Assembly (NCBI RefSeq): GCF_001557325.1
Contig: NZ_LSJS01000258.1
Span: forward strand, 1-7,574
DNA length: 7,574 bases
Reading direction: 5' to 3'
DNA from: Erythrobacter donghaensis
GTDB taxonomy: Bacteria > Pseudomonadota > Alphaproteobacteria > Sphingomonadales > Sphingomonadaceae
In this document: positions 1 to 5,514 of the stretch, piece after piece
Layout: each line of letters opens with the position of its first letter
Position numbering within the stretch: the stretch's first letter is position 1
The notes under the pieces: generated by a model
What the model was told of the DNA's origin: nothing
Database searches by the model: none
Seen by the model: the letters and a program-made list of their open reading frames with translations, nothing else
Position numbers and translations under genes: made by a program

Positions 1-2
1 TA

Positions 3-70
3 CCGGATTTGTTCGCCCTTAGCGTGCAGATACGTCACTTTCGTGTAGTCACCCCAAGAGGAAGTGCTTT
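3..70 (+). pseudogene. Upstream stub of the IS66-interrupted metal ATPase gene (possible end of a metal-binding HMA domain)
   Basis: This is host DNA left of the IS66 element. Joined to 2556 after removing the element and one target copy, it leads straight into the ATPase frame. In the ATPase frame itself (codons starting at 1, 4, 7 and so on) there is a TAG at 46-48, followed by codons for SPQEE up to the junction. The frame starting at position 3 is fully open and reads about DLFALSVQIRHFRVVT. Removing one C from the CCCC run at 52-55 would join this open frame to QEEVLSALRKLKVGIEKR and the His-rich tail. That pattern resembles the second half of a heavy-metal-associated (HMA) domain, but the CxxC loop would lie outside the window. 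The frame switch and the HMA assignment are inference from a very short stretch. No start codon with a good ribosome site is visible. Confidence 0.35.
63..70. repeat. Left 8-bp target-site duplication of the IS66 element
   Basis: AGTGCTTT lies immediately before the left tip of the element and is identical to 2548-2555 immediately after the right tip. Eight-base target duplications are the known hallmark of IS66-family transposition. The perfect match indicates a simple, fairly recent insertion with no later rearrangement between the ends. Confidence 0.95.
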
Positions 71-77
71 GTAAGCG
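71..77 (+). repeat. IS66 left terminal inverted repeat tip
   Basis: GTAAGCG at the left tip matches the reverse complement of 2541-2547 perfectly. Beyond these seven bases the ends agree only in part: 13 of the first 22 positions match by eye. The left end continues with GGGG (77-80), CGCTGA and CCCC (87-90), a small possible stem-loop. The hexamer CGCTGA recurs at 81, 97 and 104 in the leader, which could be subterminal transposase contacts, although nothing in the sequence proves it. Confidence 0.8.
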
Positions 78-155
78 GGGCGCTGACCCCACCTTGCGCT
101 GATCGCTGACAGCATCGACTTTGCGCGCCTCTGCAATGATTGAGGCGCTGCTCCT

Positions 156-611
156 ATGATAATCCCTGGTGACGATCCTGTGAGTAAGGGTGCTCAGCGG
201 TTTGAGGTGTTCACCGGCGCTGGCAGGCGCAGGGATTGGCCGCCTGAGGTGAAGGCATCGATTGTCGCGGAGTGCTGGCCTGGAGGGGAGCCGGTCAGCG
301 CTGTCGCTCGGCGCCATGCACTGGATCCGTCGCAGATTTATGGCTGGCGCAAGGAGCTGATCAGGCAGTTCAAGGAACAGGGACTGGACGTTTCCTCATT
401 GGAGACAGAAGGTGCCGCCTTTGTGCCAGCGGTGATCACGCCTGACCCTGTTCCAGAGGCTGGGCCTTCACGTCGCAGCCCACGCCGTCTACGCCGCGCT
501 GCATCTGCCGTGGTCGAGCTGGAGATCGACGGTGTCGCTGTAAAGATAGCTCGCGGTGCCGATGCTGGTGTCATCGCAGCGGTCATTGACGCGCTCAGGA
601 CGCGTGCGTGA
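156..611 (+). CDS. tnpA: IS66 accessory protein TnpA (OrfA), helix-turn-helix DNA-binding protein
   Basis: This is the first of the three IS66 genes, encoding 151 residues. A helix-turn-helix of the IS66/IS3 OrfA kind lies at about residues 24-70. It starts with RRRDWPPEVKASIVAE and ends with IYGWRKEL, the usual basic, tryptophan-containing recognition helix. The C-terminal half is less conserved, Pro/Arg-rich around residues 95-112, and ends in VVELEIDGVAVKIARGA, which also fits IS66 TnpA proteins. The protein is thought to bind the element and assist the transposase. ATG at 156 is preceded by GAGG at 142-145 with about 10 bases of spacing; GTG at 180 is a possible later start. The TGA at 609-611 overlaps the GTG start of tnpB (GTGA), so the two are probably translationally coupled. 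Confidence 0.92.
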   Translation: MIIPGDDPVSKGAQRFEVFTGAGRRRDWPPEVKASIVAECWPGGEPVSAVARRHALDPSQIYGWRKELIRQFKEQGLDVSSLETEGAAFVPAVITPDPVPEAGPSRRSPRRLRRAASAVVELEIDGVAVKIARGADAGVIAAVIDALRTRA

Positions 612-964
612 TCGGCCCTGGCCCTGGCACGCGGGTGATGGTGGCAACGCGGCCCGTGGATTTCCGCAAAGGTCCTGACGCACTGGCCGCATTGGTCAGC
701 GCTGAGTATGGCGGCGATCCGTATTCCGGGGTGATCTATGTCTTCCGGGCAAAGCGCGCTGACCGGATCAAGCTGGTCTGGTGGGATGGCACGGGCCTGT
801 GCCTAATGGCCAAGAGGTTGGAGTCCGGAGGCTTCAAGTGGCCTGGTATCCAGGACGGTGTGATGCGCGTTACGGCAGCCCAACTTGGCGCTTTGCTGGA
901 GGGTCTCGACTGGCGGAGGGTGCATGGCGGACGCCGCCCGATAGCGCCGCAGATTGCCGGTTGA
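608..964 (+). CDS. tnpB: IS66 accessory protein TnpB (Orf2-like)
   Basis: This 118-residue protein is the normal size for the IS66 Orf2/TnpB family. Family signatures are clear: RPVDFRKG at residues 15-22, then VFRAKRADRIKLVWWDG at about 45-61, then LCLMAKRLESGGFKWP. TnpB is required together with TnpA and TnpC in studied IS66 elements, but its biochemical role is not well defined. This protein is unrelated to the RNA-guided TnpB nucleases of IS200/IS605. The start is GTG at 608, overlapping the tnpA stop by four bases. That start preserves the typical IGPGPGTRV opening seen in relatives, so it is preferred over the ATG at 638. A 31-base gap separates it from tnpC. Confidence 0.93.
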   Translation: MIGPGPGTRVMVATRPVDFRKGPDALAALVSAEYGGDPYSGVIYVFRAKRADRIKLVWWDGTGLCLMAKRLESGGFKWPGIQDGVMRVTAAQLGALLEGLDWRRVHGGRRPIAPQIAG

Positions 965-995
965 CGAGGCTTTCGTCTGCTGATTCACTGCCATC

Positions 996-2534
996 ATGCT
1001 GATGGAAGCGGACCTGCCGGAAGACATCGAAGCGCTACGTGCGCTGGCGCTCGATCAGTCCCGCAAGCTTGCCGACGTGACGGTTGCCAAGGGCGAAGCT
1101 GACGCAGAGATCGAGCGGCTGCAGTCGATCATCGATGCGTTCATGCGACACCGTTTCGGCCGCAAGTCCGAACAGCTCGATCCCGACCAGCTCCAGCTGG
1201 GCCTTGAGGATATCGAGACGGCACTTGGCGCAGCCCGTGCGGCGCGTGAGGCTGGAACGGCTCAGCCCAAGGGCGATCGTCCCCGCAAGACCAACCGCGG
1301 TTCGCTGCCTGCGCACCTCGAGCGGATCGAGCAGATCGTCGATATCGACGATAAGGCCTGCCCGTGCTGTGGCGGCGGGCTGCACCAGATTGGCGAGGAT
1401 GTTGCTGAACGCCTCGATGTCGTGCCGACCACGTTCCGGGTCATGGTCACCCGCCGGCCTCGCTATGGATGCCGCTCATGCGAGAGCGCGGTCGTCCAGG
1501 CCCCGGCACCGGCTCGTATTGTCGAAGGCGGCATCCCCACCGAAGCCCTGATCGCCCAGGTGCTGGTTGCCAAGTATGCCGATCACTTGCCGCTTTATCG
1601 GCAGGCGCAGATCTATGCTCGGCAGGGCATCCAGTTGGATCGATCGACCCTTGCAGACTGGGTCGGGCGGTCCGCATGGTATCTTCGCCCCTTGCGGGAC
1701 CATATCCTGGAACGACTGCGACGATCCGAGCGGCTGTTTGCCGACGAGACGACAGCGCCAGTGCTCGATCCAGGACGAGGGCGGACCAAGACCGGCCAGC
1801 TATGGGCGTATGCCCGCGATGATCGCCCATGGGGCGGTATCGATCCGCCGATGATGGCCTATGTCTATGCGGCCGACCGCAAGAGCGAGCGCGCCGAAGC
1901 GCATCTGGGGGACTTTGCAGGCATCCTGCAGGTCGACGGCTATGGCGGATATACAGCGCTCGCCAAGCGGCAGCAGCAGATCACTCTCGCGTTTTGCTGG
2001 TCACACGTCCGGCGCAAGTTCTTCGATCTCGCCGACAAGTCACCGGTTGCTACCGAGGTGCTGCAGCGGATCGCCGGTCTATATGCCGTCGAGAGCGAGG
2101 TTCGCGGCACCGATGCCGATCATCGTCGCGCAGTCCGCAACGAGCACGCCCGCGTCATCGTCGCTGATCTGCACTACTATCTGGAGGCTCGGCTCCGTCA
2201 GGTCAGTACCAAGAGCAAGCTGGCCGAAGCGATACGCTACGCGCTCAGCCGCTGGGACGGGCTCACCGTCTTCCTTGATGATGGCCGCGTCGAGCTCGAT
2301 ACCAACACCGTTGAGCGGTCGATCAGACCTCTGGCCCTCAACCGCAAGAATGCCCTGTTCGCGGGCTCCGACGAGGGCGGCGACAACTGGGCGGTTATCG
2401 CCACGCTGATCGAGAACTGCAAGATCGCCGGCATCAACCCGCACACATGGCTGACCGAGACGCTCACCAAGCTCGCCCATGGTCATCCAGCAAACGGCGT
2501 CGGCGACCTCATGCCTTGGATCGACGTGACCTGA
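996..2534 (+). CDS. tnpC: IS66 transposase TnpC (DDE transposase)
   Basis: This 512-residue protein is the catalytic transposase of the element and looks full length. In order it has: an N-terminal leucine-zipper-like helix (about residues 10-50) followed by the MRHRFGRKSEQL motif; an IS66 zinc-finger region with C122, C124 and C125 (CPCC) and C159 and C162 (CRSC); and a DDE domain starting near GGIPTEALIAQVLVAKY. Probable catalytic residues by position are D250 (FADETTAPV), D314 (LQVDGYGGY) and E440 (TNTVERSIRP). The typical SHVRRKFFDLA block lies between the last two. The C-terminus (IENCKIAGINPHTWL) matches the IS66 C-terminal domain. The start is ATG 996, with ATG 1002 as an alternative; neither has a strong ribosome site. 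The stop lies 13 bp inside the right tip. No disabling lesion is visible, so the element could be active. Confidence 0.96.
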   Translation: MLMEADLPEDIEALRALALDQSRKLADVTVAKGEADAEIERLQSIIDAFMRHRFGRKSEQLDPDQLQLGLEDIETALGAARAAREAGTAQPKGDRPRKTNRGSLPAHLERIEQIVDIDDKACPCCGGGLHQIGEDVAERLDVVPTTFRVMVTRRPRYGCRSCESAVVQAPAPARIVEGGIPTEALIAQVLVAKYADHLPLYRQAQIYARQGIQLDRSTLADWVGRSAWYLRPLRDHILERLRRSERLFADETTAPVLDPGRGRTKTGQLWAYARDDRPWGGIDPPMMAYVYAADRKSERAEAHLGDFAGILQVDGYGGYTALAKRQQQITLAFCWSHVRRKFFDLADKSPVATEVLQRIAGLYAVESEVRGTDADHRRAVRNEHARVIVADLHYYLEARLRQVSTKSKLAEAIRYALSRWDGLTVFLDDGRVELDTNTVERSIRPLALNRKNALFAGSDEGGDNWAVIATLIENCKIAGINPHTWLTETLTKLAHGHPANGVGDLMPWIDVT

Positions 2535-2540
2535 AAACAT

Positions 2541-2547
2541 CGCTTAC
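2541..2547 (-). repeat. IS66 right terminal inverted repeat tip
   Basis: CGCTTAC is the exact inverse of the left tip GTAAGCG and directly abuts the right target copy. The rest of this end overlaps or closely follows the tnpC stop, leaving little room for a longer repeat, and it diverges from the left end after seven bases. Confidence 0.8.
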
Positions 2548-2555
2548 AGTGCTTT
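2548..2555. repeat. Right 8-bp target-site duplication of the IS66 element
   Basis: AGTGCTTT is identical to 63-70. Its GTG (2549-2551) is in the ATPase frame, so the duplication leaves a GTG codon in frame on the ATPase side of the element. Confidence 0.95.
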
Positions 2556-4627
2556 CGGCCCTTCGCAAACTCAAGGTTGGCATCGAAAAGCGGGTCAGTG
2601 CCGATGACCATGCCGGTCATGATCATGGGGCTGGTAGCCATGGTGCGGCTGAGGAACGGCATAGCTCCGGTGATGGTCACGATCACAGCCACGCTAATTT
2701 TCTGGGCCCCAACACTGAACTGATCTTTGCCCTCGCCTGCGGCGCGCTGCTGGGGATCGGCTTTGCAATTGAGAAGCTGATAGCCGGTCCGCCCGCTTGG
2801 CTCCCGACCGCCTGCTATATGGCAGCCTATTTTTTCGGTGGTTTCTTCACGCTGCGCGAGGCGATTGATAATCTTCGGTTGAAGAAGTTCGAGATCGACA
2901 CCCTGATGCTGGTCGCCGCCGCCGGGGCAGCCGCCTTGGGGGCGTGGGCCGAAGGCGCACTACTCCTGTTCCTGTTCAGTCTCGGACATGCGCTGGAGCA
3001 CTATGCCATGGGCCGTGCCAAGAAGGCAATTGAAGCCCTGGCGAAGCTCGCCCCTGAGACCGCAACGGTGCGCCGCGATGGGGCGACCAGCGAAATCGAC
3101 GTCGGACAAATGGTAGTCGGCGACATCGTCATCGTGCGTCCGAACGAGCGCTTGCCCGCCGACGGCTTCGTCCTGAAGGGAACGAGTGCGATCAACCAAG
3201 CGCCCGTCACCGGCGAAAGCATCCCGGTCGACAAGATACCGGTAGCCGACGTGGTCGCGGCACGCGCCAAGCCCGATATGGTTGATCCGCAAAGCCGGGT
3301 ATTTGCCGGAACGATCAATGGCAGCGGCGCGATCGAGATTGAGGTGACCCGCCGCTCCAGTGAAAGCGCGCTCGCGAAAGTCGTGAAGATGGTGAGCGAA
3401 GCGGAGACGCAAAAATCCCCGACGCAGCGCTTTACCGACCGTTTCGAAAGGGTCTTCGTCGCCGCTGTCCTGATTATGTCGGTCGTGTTGCTGTTTGCCT
3501 GGACCGTTATCGACGAGCCGTTCCGCGACAGCTTCTACCGCGCGATGGCGGTGCTGGTTGCGGCGAGCCCCTGCGCGCTTGCCATTGCGACGCCAAGTGC
3601 GGTTCTATCGGGTGTGGCGCGCGCAGCGCGCGGCGGTGTACTTATCAAGGGCGGCGCACCCCTGGAAAATCTCGGTTCGCTCAAGGCAATAGCATTCGAT
3701 AAGACCGGCACTTTGACCGAAGGCCGCCCGCGCATTACCGACATCGTCCCTCTGGGAGGCACTGATGAAAGTGAACTGCTTGCGACTGCGGTCGCTGTCG
3801 AAGCATTGAGCGATCATCCACTGGCCCAGGCGATCGTCAGGGATGGTAGCGCACGTCTGGGGGGGCGCGCCCTGCCCCATGCCGCCGATCTCAAGAGTCT
3901 TACCGGCCGGGGTGTTACCGCGACCGCGGACGGCGAGACAGTGTGGATCGGCAAATCCGAAATGTTCGGTAAGGACGCAATTCCGGCGCTGGGGCAGGAG
4001 GCACAGGACGCGATAACGTCACTGCGCGAAAACGGACGAACGACGATGCTGGTCCGAAAAGGGAATCGTGACCTCGGCGCGATCGGCCTGCTTGATACAC
4101 CTCGCGAAGCGGCCAAATCCGCGCTGCTCCGCTTGCGTGAGTTGGGCATCACCCGGATGATCATGATCTCGGGGGATCACCAAAAGGTTGCCGAAGCGAT
4201 CGCCAAGGACGTCGGGATCGACGAAGCATGGGGCGATCTCATGCCGGAGGACAAGGTTTTCGCGATCAAAAAGCTTGCGGGCGAAGACAGGGTCGCAATG
4301 GTTGGCGACGGCGTCAATGATGCACCCGCCATGGCTAGTGCTACGGTCGGCATCGCCATGGGGGCAGCAGGATCGGATGTGGCGCTGGAGACAGCCGACG
4401 TTGCCCTCATGGCCGACGACCTGGCGCACTTGCCGTTCGCTGTGGGCTTGAGCCGGCACACACGCGGGATCATCAGGCAGAACGTGTTTGTGAGCCTCGG
4501 CGTTGTAGGGTTGCTGGTTCCCGCCACGATCATGGGTCTCGGCATCGGTCCAGCAGTGGCCGTGCATGAGGGATCGACCATCATTGTGGTGGTTAATGCA
4601 CTTCGGCTTTTGGCGTACCGCGCCTGA
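2549..4627 (+). CDS. P1B-4-type heavy-metal-transporting ATPase, 5' end interrupted by IS66
   Basis: This is an inner-membrane P-type ATPase that exports a divalent metal using ATP. Counting from the in-frame GTG at 2549 it has 692 residues. A His-rich tail lies at residues 19-49 (eight His, for example GHDHG and HDHSH). About eight membrane segments follow, near 58-75, 84-102, 117-134, 136-149, 302-320, 330-350, 645-666 and 668-690. The catalytic set is intact: TGES (221-224), DKTGT with phosphorylated D384, HP (423-424) and GDGVND (586-591). The metal-site motifs are SPC (340-342) rather than CPC, and HEGST (673-677). This pair marks the P1B-4 group, whose studied members export Co, Zn, Cd, Ni or Fe; a zntA/cadA name could mislead. 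The open frame extends back to ATG 2447, but those 34 codons are IS66 sequence. Neither start has a clear ribosome site, so the true N-terminus is lost or lies left of the element, and expression is uncertain. Confidence 0.9.
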   Translation: MLSALRKLKVGIEKRVSADDHAGHDHGAGSHGAAEERHSSGDGHDHSHANFLGPNTELIFALACGALLGIGFAIEKLIAGPPAWLPTACYMAAYFFGGFFTLREAIDNLRLKKFEIDTLMLVAAAGAAALGAWAEGALLLFLFSLGHALEHYAMGRAKKAIEALAKLAPETATVRRDGATSEIDVGQMVVGDIVIVRPNERLPADGFVLKGTSAINQAPVTGESIPVDKIPVADVVAARAKPDMVDPQSRVFAGTINGSGAIEIEVTRRSSESALAKVVKMVSEAETQKSPTQRFTDRFERVFVAAVLIMSVVLLFAWTVIDEPFRDSFYRAMAVLVAASPCALAIATPSAVLSGVARAARGGVLIKGGAPLENLGSLKAIAFDKTGTLTEGRPRITDIVPLGGTDESELLATAVAVEALSDHPLAQAIVRDGSARLGGRALPHAADLKSLTGRGVTATADGETVWIGKSEMFGKDAIPALGQEAQDAITSLRENGRTTMLVRKGNRDLGAIGLLDTPREAAKSALLRLRELGITRMIMISGDHQKVAEAIAKDVGIDEAWGDLMPEDKVFAIKKLAGEDRVAMVGDGVNDAPAMASATVGIAMGAAGSDVALETADVALMADDLAHLPFAVGLSRHTRGIIRQNVFVSLGVVGLLVPATIMGLGIGPAVAVHEGSTIIVVVNALRLLAYRA

Positions 4628-4670
4628 CCAATTGGGGGTTCTAACCGTAAGGCAGCGCTCGCTCTGACGA

Positions 4671-5033
4671 TCAATCACGGCCCGCATTCACGATCTGCGC
4701 AATGTCCGCCGGTATTGGCATAGTGGCAAAAGCACTGACGTCCGATCGCCCGGTGTTCCCTATCGGCGTGCGACCGGTCAGCGTGCCCAATGGCGCCAGA
4801 AACAGACGTAGCGTCTGACCTGCGACTTCAGCCCATTCGCGCCGCGACACCGCGAATGCCAGCATCACGCCATGCGAGTGGAGATGCAGCGGCAGACTAC
4901 CCTGAGCGATGATGTGCCCGCGTTCGAGCCTTTGCCACGCGCCAACATAATCGCCGCTGGCACGCGCAGCGCGGAATTCTGCCAGTTCATTTCGATAGGC
5001 TGTCCGAATAATGCTCATCGCACCAATCTTCAT
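4671..5033 (-). CDS. DUF3703 family protein
   Basis: This is a small soluble-looking protein of 120 residues with no signal peptide or membrane helix. It fits DUF3703: an N-terminal YRNELAEFRAAR helix, then AWQRLERGHIIAQ (about 32-44), a His cluster H40, H50, H52 and H54 (LHLHSHGVML), GQTLRLFLAPLGTLTGR, and the GNTGR and SAFATMPIP motifs near the C-terminus. The biochemical role of the family is not established. Members are often found next to metal-efflux genes, as here, and the His cluster could bind metal, but that is inference. The gene converges with the ATPase across 43 bp. The start is uncertain: ATG 5033 (MKIGAM) has a weak upstream GGTAGG at a long distance, and ATG 5018 (MSIIRTAYRNEL) fits the usual family beginning slightly better. 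Its upstream region is occupied by an IS3 remnant, so its original promoter or partner may be gone. Confidence 0.85.
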   Translation of the reverse strand: MKIGAMSIIRTAYRNELAEFRAARASGDYVGAWQRLERGHIIAQGSLPLHLHSHGVMLAFAVSRREWAEVAGQTLRLFLAPLGTLTGRTPIGNTGRSDVSAFATMPIPADIAQIVNAGRD

Positions 5034-5073
5034 TTTGTTTTCGACCTACCAATGCTTGTGCGCGGGGTAGCAA

Positions 5074-5430
5074 GTACCAGGTAAAGCTGTTCCACCAAAT
5101 AAGGAAGGTCTATCGCCTGCTTCTCAAGTGCCGTAGCGGCGAGGCAGACAAGCATCGCAACTACGGGTGCTAGGCATCGATACCCGCAATATGTCATGGT
5201 CCTCTGACAAACACCAGATTGGCTGCGACACAGGCGGCAAGGTACGGGCTGCCTTTTCTCTCGGCCGCTACGATCGCAGAATAATGGGCTTCGTCGCCAC
5301 CACTGCCGGCATACACGTTGAAAACGTGCACAATTTTACTGCAGCCACCGAGCTACCCGTAATCCAAAGGCACGGCCAGAACGGTTGTACTACACCAACT
5401 CCGTTCATCCGCTTCAAGCACTTGGAGTAG
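5074..5430 (+). pseudogene. Degraded IS3-family (IS2-like) OrfB transposase remnant
   Basis: The pieces are in different frames. At 5074-5103 one frame reads VPGKAVPPNK. At 5093-5170 a second frame reads IRKVYRLLLK and then stops at a TAG (5171-5173). At 5167-5430 a third frame carries the start of the integrase core: MSWSSDKHQIGCDTGGKV, RAAFSL, DRRIMGFVATTAGI and a degenerate RHGQ segment. This order (N-terminal VYRL helix, then W-SD as the first catalytic Asp, then C-D-G-KVR-AF-L and DR-MG--ATT-GI) is that of IS2-group OrfB proteins. The first DDE aspartate would be at 5206-5208. The second Asp, the Glu, OrfA and both element ends are not found. At least two frame breaks and loss of both ends mark it as old and inactive. 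The family call rests on motif memory, not on a database search. Confidence 0.75.
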
Positions 5431-5488
5431 AAAACTCACCCTGCGCGAACACATCAAATATCCAACCGATGCGGAACTGACCGGCAAG

Positions 5489-5510
5489 CAAAAAAGCGAC
5501 GCTACCTTTT
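5489..5510 (-). terminator. Weak possible terminator after the TonB-dependent receptor
   Basis: On the minus strand, just after the receptor stop, AGC-GTC-GCT can form a three-base-pair stem followed by a run of six T. The stem is very short and is extended only by weak A-T and G-T pairs, so this is a tentative call based mainly on the T run and its position. The rest of 5431-5514 shows nothing else I can name. Confidence 0.2.
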
Positions 5511-5514
5511 GGTA

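Larger units (their letters stand above)
71..2547 (+). mobile_element. Complete IS66-family insertion sequence
   Basis: This 2477-bp element carries the standard IS66 gene order tnpA-tnpB-tnpC, all on the + strand and all without internal stops. It begins GTAAGCG (71-77) and ends CGCTTAC (2541-2547). Both tips abut a perfect 8-bp duplication, so the borders are fixed to the base. Length, gene content, GTAA tips and duplication size all fit the family. A non-coding leader of 85 bp (71-155) precedes tnpA, while only 13 bp follow the tnpC stop. The element is inserted in the 5' end of a metal ATPase gene in the same orientation. Transcription leaving tnpC could therefore run into the ATPase; that consequence is inference. 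Confidence 0.96.

Noticed and set aside
1..68. A minus-strand open frame reading SSWGDYTKVTYLHAKG leftward off the window edge.
   Set aside because: It is only about 22 codons and cannot be identified. Being open by chance over this length is common, and the + strand reading connects to the ATPase.
608..964. TnpB as a possible RNA-guided nuclease of the IS200/IS605 type.
   Set aside because: The name is shared but the protein is the small IS66 Orf2 family. It has no RuvC motifs and there is no guide RNA context.
4628..4670. A bidirectional terminator between the convergent ATPase and DUF3703 genes.
   Set aside because: No convincing stem followed by a T run is visible; the AGCGCTCGCT stretch does not form a usable hairpin.
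5030..5155. A minus-strand frame of 41 codons starting MLVCLAATALEKQ and ending with TGA overlapping the DUF3703 ATG (ATGA), which looked like a coupled small gene.
   Set aside because: It lies opposite the IS3-type transposase remnant, has no ribosome site and matches no family I know. The apparent coding look is best explained as the antisense shadow of the VYRLLLK region.
5205..5349. A minus-strand frame with a protein-like stretch SKIVHVFNVYAGSGG ending in FVRGP.
   Set aside because: It is bounded by stops on both sides within about 50 codons and is antisense to the recognisable IS2-like motifs on the + strand.
5167..5430. An 87-codon + strand open frame as an intact small gene.
   Set aside because: It carries an internal piece of an IS2-type transposase core. 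Its start is an artefact of the frame break and it lacks the rest of the catalytic domain, so it is treated as part of the pseudogene.
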